Below, one piece after another: positions 17,453 through 26,277 of a stretch of DNA of 64,000 bases (position 1 is its first letter; each line of letters begins with the position of its first letter). The notes below the pieces were generated by a model, which was not told the origin of the DNA, searched no databases, and saw nothing but the letters and a program-made list of their open reading frames with translations. The stretch lies in assembly GCF_014490035.1 (NCBI RefSeq), contig NZ_CP061008.1, forward strand, positions 4,464,001-4,528,000, read 5' to 3'. The translations under genes and the position numbers were made by a program. This DNA comes from Achromobacter xylosoxidans (lineage in GTDB: Bacteria; Pseudomonadota; Gammaproteobacteria; Burkholderiales; Burkholderiaceae_B).

Positions 17453-18172
17453 TCAGGCCGCGAACACGTAACCCTGGCCGCGCACCGACAACACGGGCAG
17501 CTTCAGGCCCGCGCTTTGCGCCTTGGCGCGCAAACGGCTGACCAGCACGTCGATACGGCGCAATTCAAAGCCGCCCGGGCTGTCCGGCAGGAACAATTCC
17601 GCCAGGACCTGACGGCTGACCGCGCTGCCGGCGGCATCCATCAGGGCGACCAAGAAGGTCCGTTCCTGAGCGCTCAGGTGCAGCGAGGCGCCATCGGGCG
17701 CAACCAGGATCCAGCCTCCGTCCTGCAGAGACCACGACGTGTCGGCGGTGGCGCGCGTTTCCGCATCCACCGGCCGCGGAGCCTTCGCCAGGCGCATCCG
17801 GCGTGCCAAACTGCGGATGACGGAACTGAGTTCCAGCAGGTCCACAGGCTTGGTCATGTAGACATCGGCGCCGCCTTCCAGGCCGCGCACCCGGTCTTCC
17901 AGCGCGCTACGGCCTGTCAGCATGACGATACCGACGGGGCTGAGGGCGCGCAGGCGGGTCGCCACGGAGAAACCGTCTTCCCCGGGCAGGTGGGCGTCAA
18001 GAATGACGATGTCGCAGGGCTGTTCCTGCAACCGACGATAAAACGCCGCGGCATTATCACAGGCGAATGCCACCCGGAAACCATAGCCACCCAAGCCTAA
18101 CGCCAACTCCTCCCGGAAGTCGGCGTCATCCTCAAGCAGACCGATACACAGCAAACCATCTGCGCCAGCCAT
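17453..18172 (-). CDS. OmpR/PhoB-type response regulator
   Basis: The 239-residue protein has an N-terminal receiver with the acidic cluster EDD (14-16), phospho-acceptor D59 in VILDAHLPGEDGF, T86 and K108 in MTKPV. The C-terminal winged helix carries LSAQERTFLVALM, RRIDVLVSRLRAK and VRGQGYVFA. It is a DNA-binding transcription factor, probably phosphorylated by the convergent histidine kinase next to it. Kinase and regulator are tail to tail rather than in one operon. Targets are unknown; the adhesion genes nearby are natural candidates, but that is inference. Confidence 0.92.
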   Translation of the reverse strand: MAGADGLLCIGLLEDDADFREELALGLGGYGFRVAFACDNAAAFYRRLQEQPCDIVILDAHLPGEDGFSVATRLRALSPVGIVMLTGRSALEDRVRGLEGGADVYMTKPVDLLELSSVIRSLARRMRLAKAPRPVDAETRATADTSWSLQDGGWILVAPDGASLHLSAQERTFLVALMDAAGSAVSRQVLAELFLPDSPGGFELRRIDVLVSRLRAKAQSAGLKLPVLSVRGQGYVFAA

Positions 18173-18386
18173 ATTTAGAGTGCTTTATTTTGAAGATTAT
18201 CGACAAATGCCCCGCGGACGCAGCGTCCCGGGTATTCCGTTGGCGACAATCTTACGTCTTTTACAATGGAAACGAATGATTGCAAGGAAAAAAACTGCGA
18301 TATTCCTTGTCCAAACGGTTATTTTCCCGTAAATCGCAGGAAAATCGCTTTCGCAAATGTCCCAGTTGTACGGCTGGCGGCCGGTT

Positions 18387-19874
18387 TCAAGACGAACAAC
18401 TGACCTCCAGACTGCCCGCCCAATCCGGCGGTAAACCCGCATACCGCTCATATCCCCGCTGGGCCTCGTAGGGGTTGCGCAACAGCTTCATCAAGGTATC
18501 GATCTCGCTGGCGTCGCCCGTCTTGGCCGCCCGGATCGCCTCTTCCGCCAGGTGATTGCGCAGCACATAGAGCGGATTCACGCGATTCATGCCGGCGGTT
18601 ACATCCTGCATCAACCTGCCGTCCTGTGCGTGCCGCGCCATCAGGCGATCCAGCCAGGCTCCTGCCGCGGGCCGGTCGATGAACAGGTCTTCGAACGCGC
18701 TGCGCTGGCCGGACAAGGCATCGGCAAGGCGACGCCAGGTCAACGTGAAGTCAGCCTGATTGGCGTCCATCAGCTTGAGCAGGTCGTCCAGCAGCGGTTC
18801 ATCGGCCGGCGTCCAGGCGGCCAGCCCCAGCTTGGCGCCCATGCGGTCATGGAAGGCGCGCGTGAAGACCGGCTCGAATTCATCCAGGACGGCCCGCAGG
18901 CCTTCCACATCCTGCGCCAGCGTGTGCAGGCTGCCGCCCAGGCGATAAAGGTTCCAGAGAGCGACGGACGGCTGGCGGTTCCAGGAATAGCGCCCTTCCG
19001 AGTCCGAGTGATTACAGATATGGCCCAGCCGGAAACCATCCATGAAACCGTAGGGACCATAATCCAACGTCAGTCCCAGTATGGACATATTGTCGGTATT
19101 CATCACGCCATGGCAGAAGCCCACCGCCTGCCAGTCCGCCATCAGCAGCGCCGTGCGCCGGGTGACGGCACGCAGCAGGTTGATATAGGGCAGCGCCTCG
19201 TTCGAGGACTCGCCCGTTCCGGCTTCCCTGCATTCCGGGTAATAACGGTCTATGACGTAGTCCGCCAGCGTCTTCAGCATATCGGGCTGGCGCCGCGAGG
19301 ACCAATGCTCGAAAGAGCCGAAGCGCACGAAACTGGGTGACATGCGCGTCACGATGGCGGCTGTTTCCACCGTTTCCCGCATGACCGGGTCGTCGGAAAC
19401 CACCAGCGCCAGCGCCCGCGTCGTGGGCACGCCCAGCCCGTGCATGGCCTCGCTGGCAAGGTACTCGCGCACCGACGAACGCAACACCGCGCGGCCATCG
19501 CCCATGCGCGAATACGGCGTCATGCCCGAACCCTTGAGCTGCAACTCCCAACTGCCCCGGGGCCCCTCGACCTCGCCCAACAGATGGGCGCGGCCATCGC
19601 CCAACTGGCCGGCCCAGACGCCGAACTGATGGCCACTGTAGACCGCCGCCAGGGTGTCGCCGCCCGGCAGCGGCTGGGCCCCGGAAAACACGCTCAGGAA
19701 CTCGGGCGTGGACAGGAGCGACGGGTCCAGGCCGATCAGTTCCGCCGCCTCCGCGTTACCGTGCAGCAGGCGCGGATTGTTCAAGGCCTGGGGCGCAAGC
19801 CGGGTATAAAAGGCCGCAGGCAAGGCGGCAAACGAGTTGACGACGCGCAGGTCGGACAGCGTACGGGCGCTCAT
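18387..19874 (-). CDS. selO: SelO-type protein adenylyltransferase (YdiU/UPF0061)
   Basis: This 495-residue pseudokinase-fold enzyme transfers AMP to protein hydroxyl side chains and is linked to redox stress. Visible signatures are GHQFGVWAGQLGDGRA, the GSGMTPYSRMGDGRAVLRSS block, HGVMNTDNMSILG (about 235-248, metal-binding N/D) and DYGPYGF. The C-terminus ends VSCSS with Cys493, the position held by selenocysteine in animal SelO. Length is typical. Its start codon shares an ATGA overlap with the upstream DUF2069 gene, so the two form an operon. Confidence 0.95.
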   Translation of the reverse strand: MSARTLSDLRVVNSFAALPAAFYTRLAPQALNNPRLLHGNAEAAELIGLDPSLLSTPEFLSVFSGAQPLPGGDTLAAVYSGHQFGVWAGQLGDGRAHLLGEVEGPRGSWELQLKGSGMTPYSRMGDGRAVLRSSVREYLASEAMHGLGVPTTRALALVVSDDPVMRETVETAAIVTRMSPSFVRFGSFEHWSSRRQPDMLKTLADYVIDRYYPECREAGTGESSNEALPYINLLRAVTRRTALLMADWQAVGFCHGVMNTDNMSILGLTLDYGPYGFMDGFRLGHICNHSDSEGRYSWNRQPSVALWNLYRLGGSLHTLAQDVEGLRAVLDEFEPVFTRAFHDRMGAKLGLAAWTPADEPLLDDLLKLMDANQADFTLTWRRLADALSGQRSAFEDLFIDRPAAGAWLDRLMARHAQDGRLMQDVTAGMNRVNPLYVLRNHLAEEAIRAAKTGDASEIDTLMKLLRNPYEAQRGYERYAGLPPDWAGSLEVSCSS

Positions 19875-20242
19875 GCGCGTTGCCTCCTGGCAGCCCGCTT
19901 GGCGGGCCGCACGTAGAAAATGGCGCTAAAAAAGAAAATGGCCGACAGCAGGATCTCTCCCCAGGCCATCAATACGGACAGCGGAGCCGGATCCGACATG
20001 GCCCGCACCGCCCCCTCCATCAGGTAGAGCAGCGACAGCATCGACGCCCACTGGTAGGTATAGAGATTGCCGCGCAGGATGCCGCGCAGCGGAAACGCCA
20101 GCGGCAGGGCCTTGAGCAGCATCCAGGAACCGCCCGGCCGCAACGGCGCCACCACGGTCTCCCAGGTGACGCAAAGCACGATCAGGGCGAACAGCGAAAC
20201 CGAGGCCAACAGGCGCAAACGGGGGTTGAGTTCAGGGTTCAT
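19871..20242 (-). CDS. DUF2069-family inner-membrane protein
   Basis: The 123-residue protein has about four hydrophobic segments (about 11-29, 38-52, 60-78 and 88-108) and an Arg/Lys-rich C-terminus (RPAKRAARRQRA), typical of short DUF2069 proteins. Function is unknown. The ATG at 20242 (MNPELNPRL) is preferred to the longer frame at 20329, which would overlap the divergent gene start. It overlaps selO by 4 nt (ATGA). Confidence 0.8.
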   Translation of the reverse strand: MNPELNPRLRLLASVSLFALIVLCVTWETVVAPLRPGGSWMLLKALPLAFPLRGILRGNLYTYQWASMLSLLYLMEGAVRAMSDPAPLSVLMAWGEILLSAIFFFSAIFYVRPAKRAARRQRA

Positions 20243-20259
20243 GCTGCTATTATCGCCTG

Positions 20260-21573
20260 ATGAATCGCCCTGCCGAGCCTGCCGCCACGACGCCGGCGGC
20301 CACCGAGCACTCGACCTCGCGCTCTTCATGGATCGCGAGGTCCGGACGTGTTGTGCGCTTCAGCGCCGAACGCGCCAGCGAAGAGAAACTGCTGCAAGTC
20401 GCGTCCAGCCTCACCTTCACGACCGTCCTGGCCATCGTGCCGATGCTGGCCGTGGTTCTGTCGCTGTTCACCGCCTTCCCGGTATTCCAGGAATTCCGCG
20501 TCGCGCTCGAGGATTTCCTGACCAACAGCCTGATGCCGCCGTCCGTGTCGGACAACATCATGGACTACCTGAACCAGTTCGCGCGCCAGGCTTCGCGCCT
20601 GACCGCCATCGGCGGCGCGTTCCTGCTGATCACCTCGCTGTTGCTGATCATGACGATCGACAAGGCGTTCAACGACATCTGGCACGTGACGCGCCAACGT
20701 CCGCTGCGGCAGCGCGCGCTGGTGTACTGGGCCATCATCACGCTAGGACCGGTCGTGGCCGGCGCCAGTCTTTGGGCGACCTCGTTCGTGGCTCGCGAAT
20801 CGCTGGGGCTGGTCCGGGACGTGCCCGAAGCCGTCAGCGTCGCGGTGTCGTTCATCCCGCTGGTGTTGACCGCGCTCGGTTTTGCCGCGCTGTTCGTCAT
20901 GGTCCCGAACCGCGAGGTGCTCTGGCGCGATGCCCTGGTCGGGGGCTGCGTGACCGCGATCGTGCTGGAAATCATGAAGTCGGCTTTCGCCTACTACCTG
21001 ACCCGCTTTCCCACCTACACCATTATTTACGGCGCATTCGCCACCCTGCCCATCTTCCTGCTCTGGATCTACCTGTCATGGTTGGCCGTGCTGCTGGGAG
21101 CGATCCTGGCGTCGAGCGCACCGCTGATCCGCCTGGGCCGCTGGGAAATCAACCGCTATCCCGGCGCTCCCTTCGTGGACGCCGTGGATGCGCTGCGCAC
21201 GCTGCGCCAGGCGCAGACGGCCAATCCGCCAGGCCTGCCCGCCAATCTGCTGGCCGCGCAATTGCGCCTGCACCAGGACGAACTGAACGAAGTCCTGGAA
21301 ACACTGGCTGAAATGGGCTTGGCGACGCGCAGTCCCGAAGGCCTCTGGGTTCTGACCTGCGACGCCCGCAAAACCTCGATGGAACCCGTGGTGGACCGTT
21401 TTCTGCTGGACCGCGGCCAGCCCCGGGTCCGCAATGACCCGGAAGTATTGCGAGTCGCATCGGCCGTGCTTTCCCAGCAAAATGCGCCCACGCTGGAAGA
21501 AGTCTGCGGAGAAGCGCAAAATACCGAAAATGGAATCGCTCCCGTGCTGCAGCTGGAAGCGAAAAAAAATTAG
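20260..21573 (+). CDS. YihY/BrkB-family inner-membrane protein
   Basis: The 437-residue protein carries a UPF0761/YihY domain with about six membrane segments (residues about 45-295), including TFTTVLAIVPMLAVVLSLF and the conserved FRYLTRFPTYTIIYG-like segment. A roughly 130-residue cytoplasmic tail with a winged-helix look follows (about 300-437). The family was once called ribonuclease BN, which is wrong; its role is unclear. Bordetella BrkB, linked to serum resistance, belongs here. It starts only 17 nt from the divergent DUF2069 gene, so both promoters must be compressed or lie within the coding starts. Confidence 0.88.
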   Translation: MNRPAEPAATTPAATEHSTSRSSWIARSGRVVRFSAERASEEKLLQVASSLTFTTVLAIVPMLAVVLSLFTAFPVFQEFRVALEDFLTNSLMPPSVSDNIMDYLNQFARQASRLTAIGGAFLLITSLLLIMTIDKAFNDIWHVTRQRPLRQRALVYWAIITLGPVVAGASLWATSFVARESLGLVRDVPEAVSVAVSFIPLVLTALGFAALFVMVPNREVLWRDALVGGCVTAIVLEIMKSAFAYYLTRFPTYTIIYGAFATLPIFLLWIYLSWLAVLLGAILASSAPLIRLGRWEINRYPGAPFVDAVDALRTLRQAQTANPPGLPANLLAAQLRLHQDELNEVLETLAEMGLATRSPEGLWVLTCDARKTSMEPVVDRFLLDRGQPRVRNDPEVLRVASAVLSQQNAPTLEEVCGEAQNTENGIAPVLQLEAKKN

Positions 21574-21611
21574 CAAATAGGATCAGGGCGCAGTCCGCCC
21601 AGGAGGAACCG

Positions 21612-22070
21612 ATGTTGAAGGTCAGCGAGATTTTGCGCGTCAAGGGCGATACGCTCTATACGGCGTCGCCCGACATGCCTGTGTCCCAGGCCGTGCAAAC
21701 AATGAGCGAGCAGGACATAGGCTCGCTGGTGATCATGGAATTCGGGACGCTGACCGGCATGCTCACGTTCCGCGAGATCATCCGCCACATGCATGCGCAT
21801 GGCGGCGCCGGCGACACCACCATCCGCTCCATCATGGACGATGCCCCGGTCAGCGTGTCCCCCAACACCAGCGCCGACGAAGTGCAGCGCCTGATGCTCG
21901 AAAAGCACGCGCGCTACATCCCGGTCATGGATGGCCCCACCCTGATGGGCGTCATTTCGTTCTACGACATGGCCCAGGCCATCGTCGCGGCCCAGCAGTT
22001 CGAAAACAACATGCTGAAGGCCTATATCCGGGACTGGCCCACGGAAAGCGCCGAACCGGCCAAGTCCTGA
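21612..22070 (+). CDS. Two-CBS-domain protein
   Basis: The 152-residue soluble protein consists of a tandem pair of CBS motifs (about 8-65 and 72-130; blocks IGSLVIMEFGTLTGMLTFREI and RYIPVMDGPTLMGVISFYDM). Such stand-alone Bateman modules bind adenine nucleotides and regulate partner proteins. It lies 38 nt downstream of the YihY-family gene with a good AGGAGG site (CAGGAGGAACCGATG), so the two are probably co-transcribed. The partner is unknown. Confidence 0.88.
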   Translation: MLKVSEILRVKGDTLYTASPDMPVSQAVQTMSEQDIGSLVIMEFGTLTGMLTFREIIRHMHAHGGAGDTTIRSIMDDAPVSVSPNTSADEVQRLMLEKHARYIPVMDGPTLMGVISFYDMAQAIVAAQQFENNMLKAYIRDWPTESAEPAKS

Positions 22071-22076
22071 GCCCGC

Positions 22077-22093
22077 GGCCAGCGCTGCTGGCC
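22077..22093. terminator. Hairpin between convergent CBS-protein and dusA genes
   Basis: A 7-bp perfect stem GGCCAGC/GCTGGCC with a GCT loop fills the 28-nt gap between the two convergent stop codons. It has no T-tract, so it is at best a weak shared terminator. Confidence 0.35.
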
Positions 22094-22098
22094 CCCAG

Positions 22099-23115
22099 TC
22101 AAACCCCAGCCGGCGCCGCTTCGATCGCGGCGCCGCGCATATCCGGCGCATGCCGCTGGCTGCGCCAGGCGTCATAGATCAGTTCAGGGTTGTTCGCGGC
22201 CAACAGCGCCGGATCGGACAACATGCGACGCCAACGGCGCGCACCGGACTGGCCGTTCACCAGCCCCAGCATGGGCCGCGTCATCACCCGCAGGGGCACG
22301 CCCCGCGCGACCTGCCGCGTTGCGTATCCCATCATCGCGTCCACCACCTGCGCATCACTGGGCAACCGCAGCGACGGCCATAGCTGCAGAGACACCTCGG
22401 ACAGCACCCGCGGCGTGTGCCAGGCAGCCCGGCCCAGCATGACACCATCGAAGTCGCCCGCGGCGCGCACGGACTGCTCGGCGTCGGCCAGACCGCCATT
22501 GAGCACGAACGTGCAATCCGGAAAGTCGCGCTTCAATTGACGCACCACGTCATAGCGCAGGGGCGGAATCTCGCGGTTGTCCTTGGGCGTCAGACCCTTC
22601 AGTACCGCATTGCGGGCATGGGCGATGAACACCCGGCAGCCGGTGTCGTAGATCTTGCCGACGAAATCACGGACAAACGCGTAGGACTCGTCATAATCCA
22701 GGCCAAGCCGGTGTTTGACGGTGACTGGGATATCCACGGCGTCCTGCATGGCCTTCATGCAATCGGCCACCAGGGCCGGTTCCGCCATCAGGCAGGCGCC
22801 GAACGCGCCCTTCTGCACCCGTTCCGACGGACAACCGCAATTCAGGTTGATCTCGTCGTAACCCCATTTTTTGCCCAGCCTGGCCGAATGCGCGAGCGCG
22901 TCGGGTTCGCTGCCGCCCAATTGCAGGGCCACGGGATGCTCGGCCTCGTCAAAGTCCAGGTGCCGCTCGACATTGCCGTGCAGCAACGCGCCGGTGGTAA
23001 TCATTTCCGTGTACAAGCGTGCGCGCGGCGCCAGCAGCCGGTGGAAATAACGGCAATGGCGGTCGGTCACATCGATCATCGGGGCGACGCACAGCCGCCA
23101 GTCGGGGGAGTCCAA
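22099..23115 (-). CDS. dusA: tRNA-dihydrouridine(20/20a) synthase
   Basis: This 338-residue FMN enzyme reduces uridine to dihydrouridine in the tRNA D-loop. Signatures are APMIDVTDRHCRYFHR, TEMITTGALLHG, NCGCPSERVQKGAFGACLM with catalytic Cys95, and a C-terminal RHMLGL-like GLVNGQSGARRWRR block. These place it in the DusA subfamily. The start codon appears to be TTG at 23115 (LDSPDWRLCVAPM). No upstream in-frame ATG is available and the length fits the family. Confidence 0.95.
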   Translation of the reverse strand: MDSPDWRLCVAPMIDVTDRHCRYFHRLLAPRARLYTEMITTGALLHGNVERHLDFDEAEHPVALQLGGSEPDALAHSARLGKKWGYDEINLNCGCPSERVQKGAFGACLMAEPALVADCMKAMQDAVDIPVTVKHRLGLDYDESYAFVRDFVGKIYDTGCRVFIAHARNAVLKGLTPKDNREIPPLRYDVVRQLKRDFPDCTFVLNGGLADAEQSVRAAGDFDGVMLGRAAWHTPRVLSEVSLQLWPSLRLPSDAQVVDAMMGYATRQVARGVPLRVMTRPMLGLVNGQSGARRWRRMLSDPALLAANNPELIYDAWRSQRHAPDMRGAAIEAAPAGV

Positions 23116-23312
23116 GAATCACTCTACAAAACAAGGGGATGCGGTATTTTACGGTGCTTGGCGGCTTTGTGTCTGGCAGGCGGCTGCGTCCGCTCCGCCG
23201 GATGGCGGACGGACTGATCCGCCATGTGGTCTAAAATTGCGCCGCCGCAGCCGAAACAGGCTTGCACGCGCGCCGGTCAACCCGCCCGTCAACCCCTAAA
23301 TCCCGCACATCA

Positions 23313-24281
23313 ATGGCCGTATTCACCCCTGTCTCCGAAGACGACGCTCGCGCCCTACTGGCGCATTTCGATCTGGGCGAGTTTGTCTCGCTTCGGGGGA
23401 TTACGGCGGGTATCGAGAATACCAACTACTTCCTGTACACGACCCGCGGCGAGTATGTGCTGACGCTGTTCGAGGTGCTGACGCAGGCCCAACTGCCGTT
23501 CTACATCGAACTGATGTACCACCTGGCCGAGCGCGGCATTCCCGTGCCCCGGCCCCAGACGCTGCGCGACGGCACCCGCCTGACCACCCTGCACGGCAAG
23601 CCCTGCGCCATTGTTTCGCGCCTGCCGGGCGGCTACGAACCCGCGCCCGGCGCCGCCCATTGCGCCCTGGCCGGCGCCACGCTGGCCCGCGCCCACCTGG
23701 CCGGACGCGACTTTCCGCTGCACCAGCCCAACCTGCGCGGACTGTCCTGGTGGCTGGAAACGGCCCCCAAGGTCATGCCCTTCCTGGAACCGGCGCAGGC
23801 TCAGCTGCTGTCGTCAGAGCTGGCCGACCAGCAAGCCGCCGCCGCGACGCCGGCCTGGCAGGCATTGCAGACAGGTCCGGCCCACTGCGACCTGTTCCGG
23901 GACAACGTCCTGTTCGCCGGCACCTTCGAGGATCCGCTCATGGGCGGCATCATCGACTTCTACTTCGCCGGCTGCGACACCTGGCTGTTCGACGTGGCGG
24001 TAAGCGTCAACGACTGGTGCATCGAACGCGACACCGGCGAATTCGTGCCCGAACTGGTCGAGTCCTGGCTGGCGGCCTATGCGGCCGTGCGCCCGTTCAC
24101 CGATGCGGAACGCGAGGCCTGGCCGCTGATGCTGCGTGCCGCCGCGCTGCGCTTCTGGATATCGCGCCTGTACGACTTTTTCCTGCCGCGGCCGGCTCAG
24201 ACCCTCAAACCGCACGACCCCCGGCATTTCGAAAGAGTGTTGCAAGCGCGCCACCGCCCGGGCCTGCCAATATTGCCGTAA
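23313..24281 (+). CDS. thrB: Homoserine kinase, APH-fold type
   Basis: This 322-residue kinase phosphorylates homoserine for threonine synthesis. It is of the aminoglycoside-phosphotransferase fold found in many Gram-negatives, not GHMP type. Visible blocks are GITAGIENTNYFLYT, the catalytic HCDLFRDNVLF (Brenner motif, H-D-N) and GIIDFYFAGCDTWLFDVAV (metal-binding Asp). The ATG at 23313 gives the normal family N-terminus (MAVFTPVSEDD); the frame extends upstream to 23262 without support. It is divergent from dusA. Confidence 0.93.
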   Translation: MAVFTPVSEDDARALLAHFDLGEFVSLRGITAGIENTNYFLYTTRGEYVLTLFEVLTQAQLPFYIELMYHLAERGIPVPRPQTLRDGTRLTTLHGKPCAIVSRLPGGYEPAPGAAHCALAGATLARAHLAGRDFPLHQPNLRGLSWWLETAPKVMPFLEPAQAQLLSSELADQQAAAATPAWQALQTGPAHCDLFRDNVLFAGTFEDPLMGGIIDFYFAGCDTWLFDVAVSVNDWCIERDTGEFVPELVESWLAAYAAVRPFTDAEREAWPLMLRAAALRFWISRLYDFFLPRPAQTLKPHDPRHFERVLQARHRPGLPILP

Positions 24282-24347
24282 CCGTTGCTCCCCCCATAAT
24301 GGGGCTAGAACGTCCCTTTTTGAGAGATCACCCCCCTTTAAAGAGCC

Positions 24348-25151
24348 ATGCAAGCAGCATTCCTCCCCGCGACATCCGGCTGGCAATGGGTCCGAGACGG
24401 TTTCCGTCTGTTCCGCAAGCAACCACTGGCCATGTTCACCTGGGCCATGGCCATCAGCCTCCTGGTCATCTTCGCCACGGCGACGCCGCCGGTCGGCCCC
24501 ATATTGGTGGTGGCGCTGATGCCCATCATCACGCTGATGACGCTATCGGCGTGCAAGCACGTCGAAGCCGACCGCATCATGCTGCCCTCGATGTGGGCCA
24601 AGCCACTCAAGCAGCCCGGCGTGTTCCGGAAACTGTTCCTGATGGGGTTGCTGTACGCAGCGCTCTGCATTGCGACCGGCCTGATCATCTTCCTGCCGTT
24701 CACGGACGCGATGGTCGAAGGCATGCGCATTGCCTCCGTGGAAAAGTCCATGGAACCCATCCTGTCTGCCATGGCCGTTCCGCTGACCTTGTTCGCGATC
24801 GTGTACGTCATAATCGCCGCACTGTTCTGGCACGCTCCCGTCCTGGTCGCCTGGCATGGGCTGCGGCTGATCCAGGCCCTGTTCTTCTCCGGCATCGCCT
24901 GCTGGCGCAACAAACTGCCTTTCCTGGTCTACGGCGCCACCTGGATCCTGGTGTTTCTTTTCATTGACCTCTGCGCCGGCCTCCTGGTCGCCATCGGTCT
25001 GTCACCCCAGCTTGCCGGCACGCTGCAGATTCCGTTCAATATCGCCGCGGGTGGCGTGCTGTACTGCAGCTTCTATCCTGCCTATACCTCCGTGTTCGGT
25101 ATCGAGAACGCCAGCGCGCATCTCGACGACGGCAGCGGCGCCCAGGCATGA
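24348..25151 (+). CDS. BPSS1780-family multi-pass membrane protein
   Basis: The 267-residue protein has about five or six hydrophobic segments (about 27-60, 94-118, 138-168, 175-230) and an N-terminal PATSGWQWVRDGFRLFRKQP block characteristic of this betaproteobacterial family of unknown function. It lies 66 nt after thrB on the same strand. Its last 150 nt overlap, in antisense, the 3' part of the convergent DUF192 gene. Confidence 0.82.
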   Translation: MQAAFLPATSGWQWVRDGFRLFRKQPLAMFTWAMAISLLVIFATATPPVGPILVVALMPIITLMTLSACKHVEADRIMLPSMWAKPLKQPGVFRKLFLMGLLYAALCIATGLIIFLPFTDAMVEGMRIASVEKSMEPILSAMAVPLTLFAIVYVIIAALFWHAPVLVAWHGLRLIQALFFSGIACWRNKLPFLVYGATWILVFLFIDLCAGLLVAIGLSPQLAGTLQIPFNIAAGGVLYCSFYPAYTSVFGIENASAHLDDGSGAQA

Positions 25152-25394
25152 CGCCACGCGGCAGGGCGCCAGCGCCCTGCGCACCGCAAGCACCCTTCCC
25201 TGCCGCGATATGAATGCCACGTCGATGGCATAGCGCATGCCAAAGGTATGCACCGCGGCGCAAGGCATCAACAAGATGCCGGACCGCGGCCCAGGCGGCT
25301 TGCGTCCCAGCAGGCCCCGCGCGCGGCCGTAGCAGCTGGCGACTTTGAGCAGCCTGAGTCCGCTGCGCGGCGCCTGCGGCTGGCCGCCAGTCAT
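25002..25394 (-). CDS. DUF192-family protein at the end of the tad-type operon
   Basis: The 130-residue protein carries a DUF192 core in about residues 12-100: ARGLLGRKP, SGILLMPCAAVHTFGMRYAIDVAFISRQGRVLAV and VVEMRAG. The fold has unknown function. It begins with a 4-nt overlap with tadC and is the last gene of the operon. The domain proper ends near nt 25100. The frame then runs about 35 further residues, antisense to the BPSS1780-family gene, giving a 150-nt convergent overlap. Confidence 0.75.
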   Translation of the reverse strand: MTGGQPQAPRSGLRLLKVASCYGRARGLLGRKPPGPRSGILLMPCAAVHTFGMRYAIDVAFISRQGRVLAVRRALAPCRVASCLGAAAVVEMRAGVLDTEHGGIGRIEAAVQHATRGDIERNLQRAGKLG

Positions 25395-26263
25395 TGCACG
25401 CTCTGCAGCAATTGCACCATCACCGGAAAGGCCAGCACGATGAACGTGCAGGGGAAGATGCAGCCGATCAGCGGCAGCAGCATCTTTACCGGAGCCTGCA
25501 TCGCCAGCTGTTCCGCCCGCACGTGGCGATCGCTGCGGGCTTGCGCCGCCTGTGCGCGCAACACTGGCCCCAGGCTTATCCCAAGTGCTTCGGCCTGCGC
25601 CAGGGCGGCCGCCCAGTTGCGCGCAAGCGGGCTATTGCTGCGTTCTGCCAGGGCCTTGATCGCCGCGGTCCTGGAGACTCCCGCACGCATCTCCGCCAAT
25701 GCGTCGGCCAGGGCATCCCGCAGTATGCCCTCCGGCCCGCTCTGGGCTGCCATCTGCAATGCCCCGTGCACGCTCAGCCCCGCCTCCACGCACAAAGTCA
25801 TCATGTCGAACACGAAAGGCAAGTCGCGTTCGATGCTGCGCCGCCGGTTGCGGCCCAGACTGCGCAGCCAAAGCCCGGGCGCGGCGCCTGCCGCCAGCGC
25901 GGACGCTACCATCCAAGGAATCCACTCCCAGGACGGCGATTGCGCCAGAAGGATGGCTGCCGCCGCCGTCACCCCTCCGGCAGCCGCGGCCGCACTCCAG
26001 CACAGCGCCGCGACATGCGCGTAGCTGATGCCGGCGGGCAATGCCGCCCGCTCGATGGCGCGAGTCAGCCGTATGCGCCAACGCCAGGAACATAAAGGCC
26101 CCGCCACGGGCGCCACCGCCGAAATCCAGGGCCAGGCCGCTCGCCACCACCAAGGCAAGGCAGACGAAGCGCCCTCGCTATCCAACGACAACGGCTTCAA
26201 AACCACCCACGCCAGCCATCCCGCGGCCAGCGCGGCCGTCAACAGGCTCAAGTACAGCCACAT
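25391..26263 (-). CDS. tadC: TadC-like inner-membrane platform protein (type II secretion F family)
   Basis: The 290-residue protein has an N-terminal membrane segment, a central pair, a T2SSF domain (RDLPFVFDMMTLCVEAGLSVHGALQMAA and AEMRAGVSRTAAIKALAERS blocks) and a C-terminal hydrophobic helix (MLLPLIGCIFPCTFIVLAF, about 265-285). TadC pairs with TadB in the inner membrane under the TadA ATPase. The ATG at 26263 (MWLYLSLL) gives the usual length. A longer frame to 26377 would overlap tadB. It lies 14 nt after tadB and overlaps the DUF192 gene by 4 nt. Confidence 0.87.
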   Translation of the reverse strand: MWLYLSLLTAALAAGWLAWVVLKPLSLDSEGASSALPWWWRAAWPWISAVAPVAGPLCSWRWRIRLTRAIERAALPAGISYAHVAALCWSAAAAAGGVTAAAAILLAQSPSWEWIPWMVASALAAGAAPGLWLRSLGRNRRRSIERDLPFVFDMMTLCVEAGLSVHGALQMAAQSGPEGILRDALADALAEMRAGVSRTAAIKALAERSNSPLARNWAAALAQAEALGISLGPVLRAQAAQARSDRHVRAEQLAMQAPVKMLLPLIGCIFPCTFIVLAFPVMVQLLQSVQ

Positions 26264-26277
26264 CGCATCTGCTCCCG

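Noticed and set aside
20260..21573. Ribonuclease BN assignment for the YihY-family gene
   Set aside because: RNase BN activity belongs to the unrelated elaC product. This is a membrane protein of the YihY/BrkB family.
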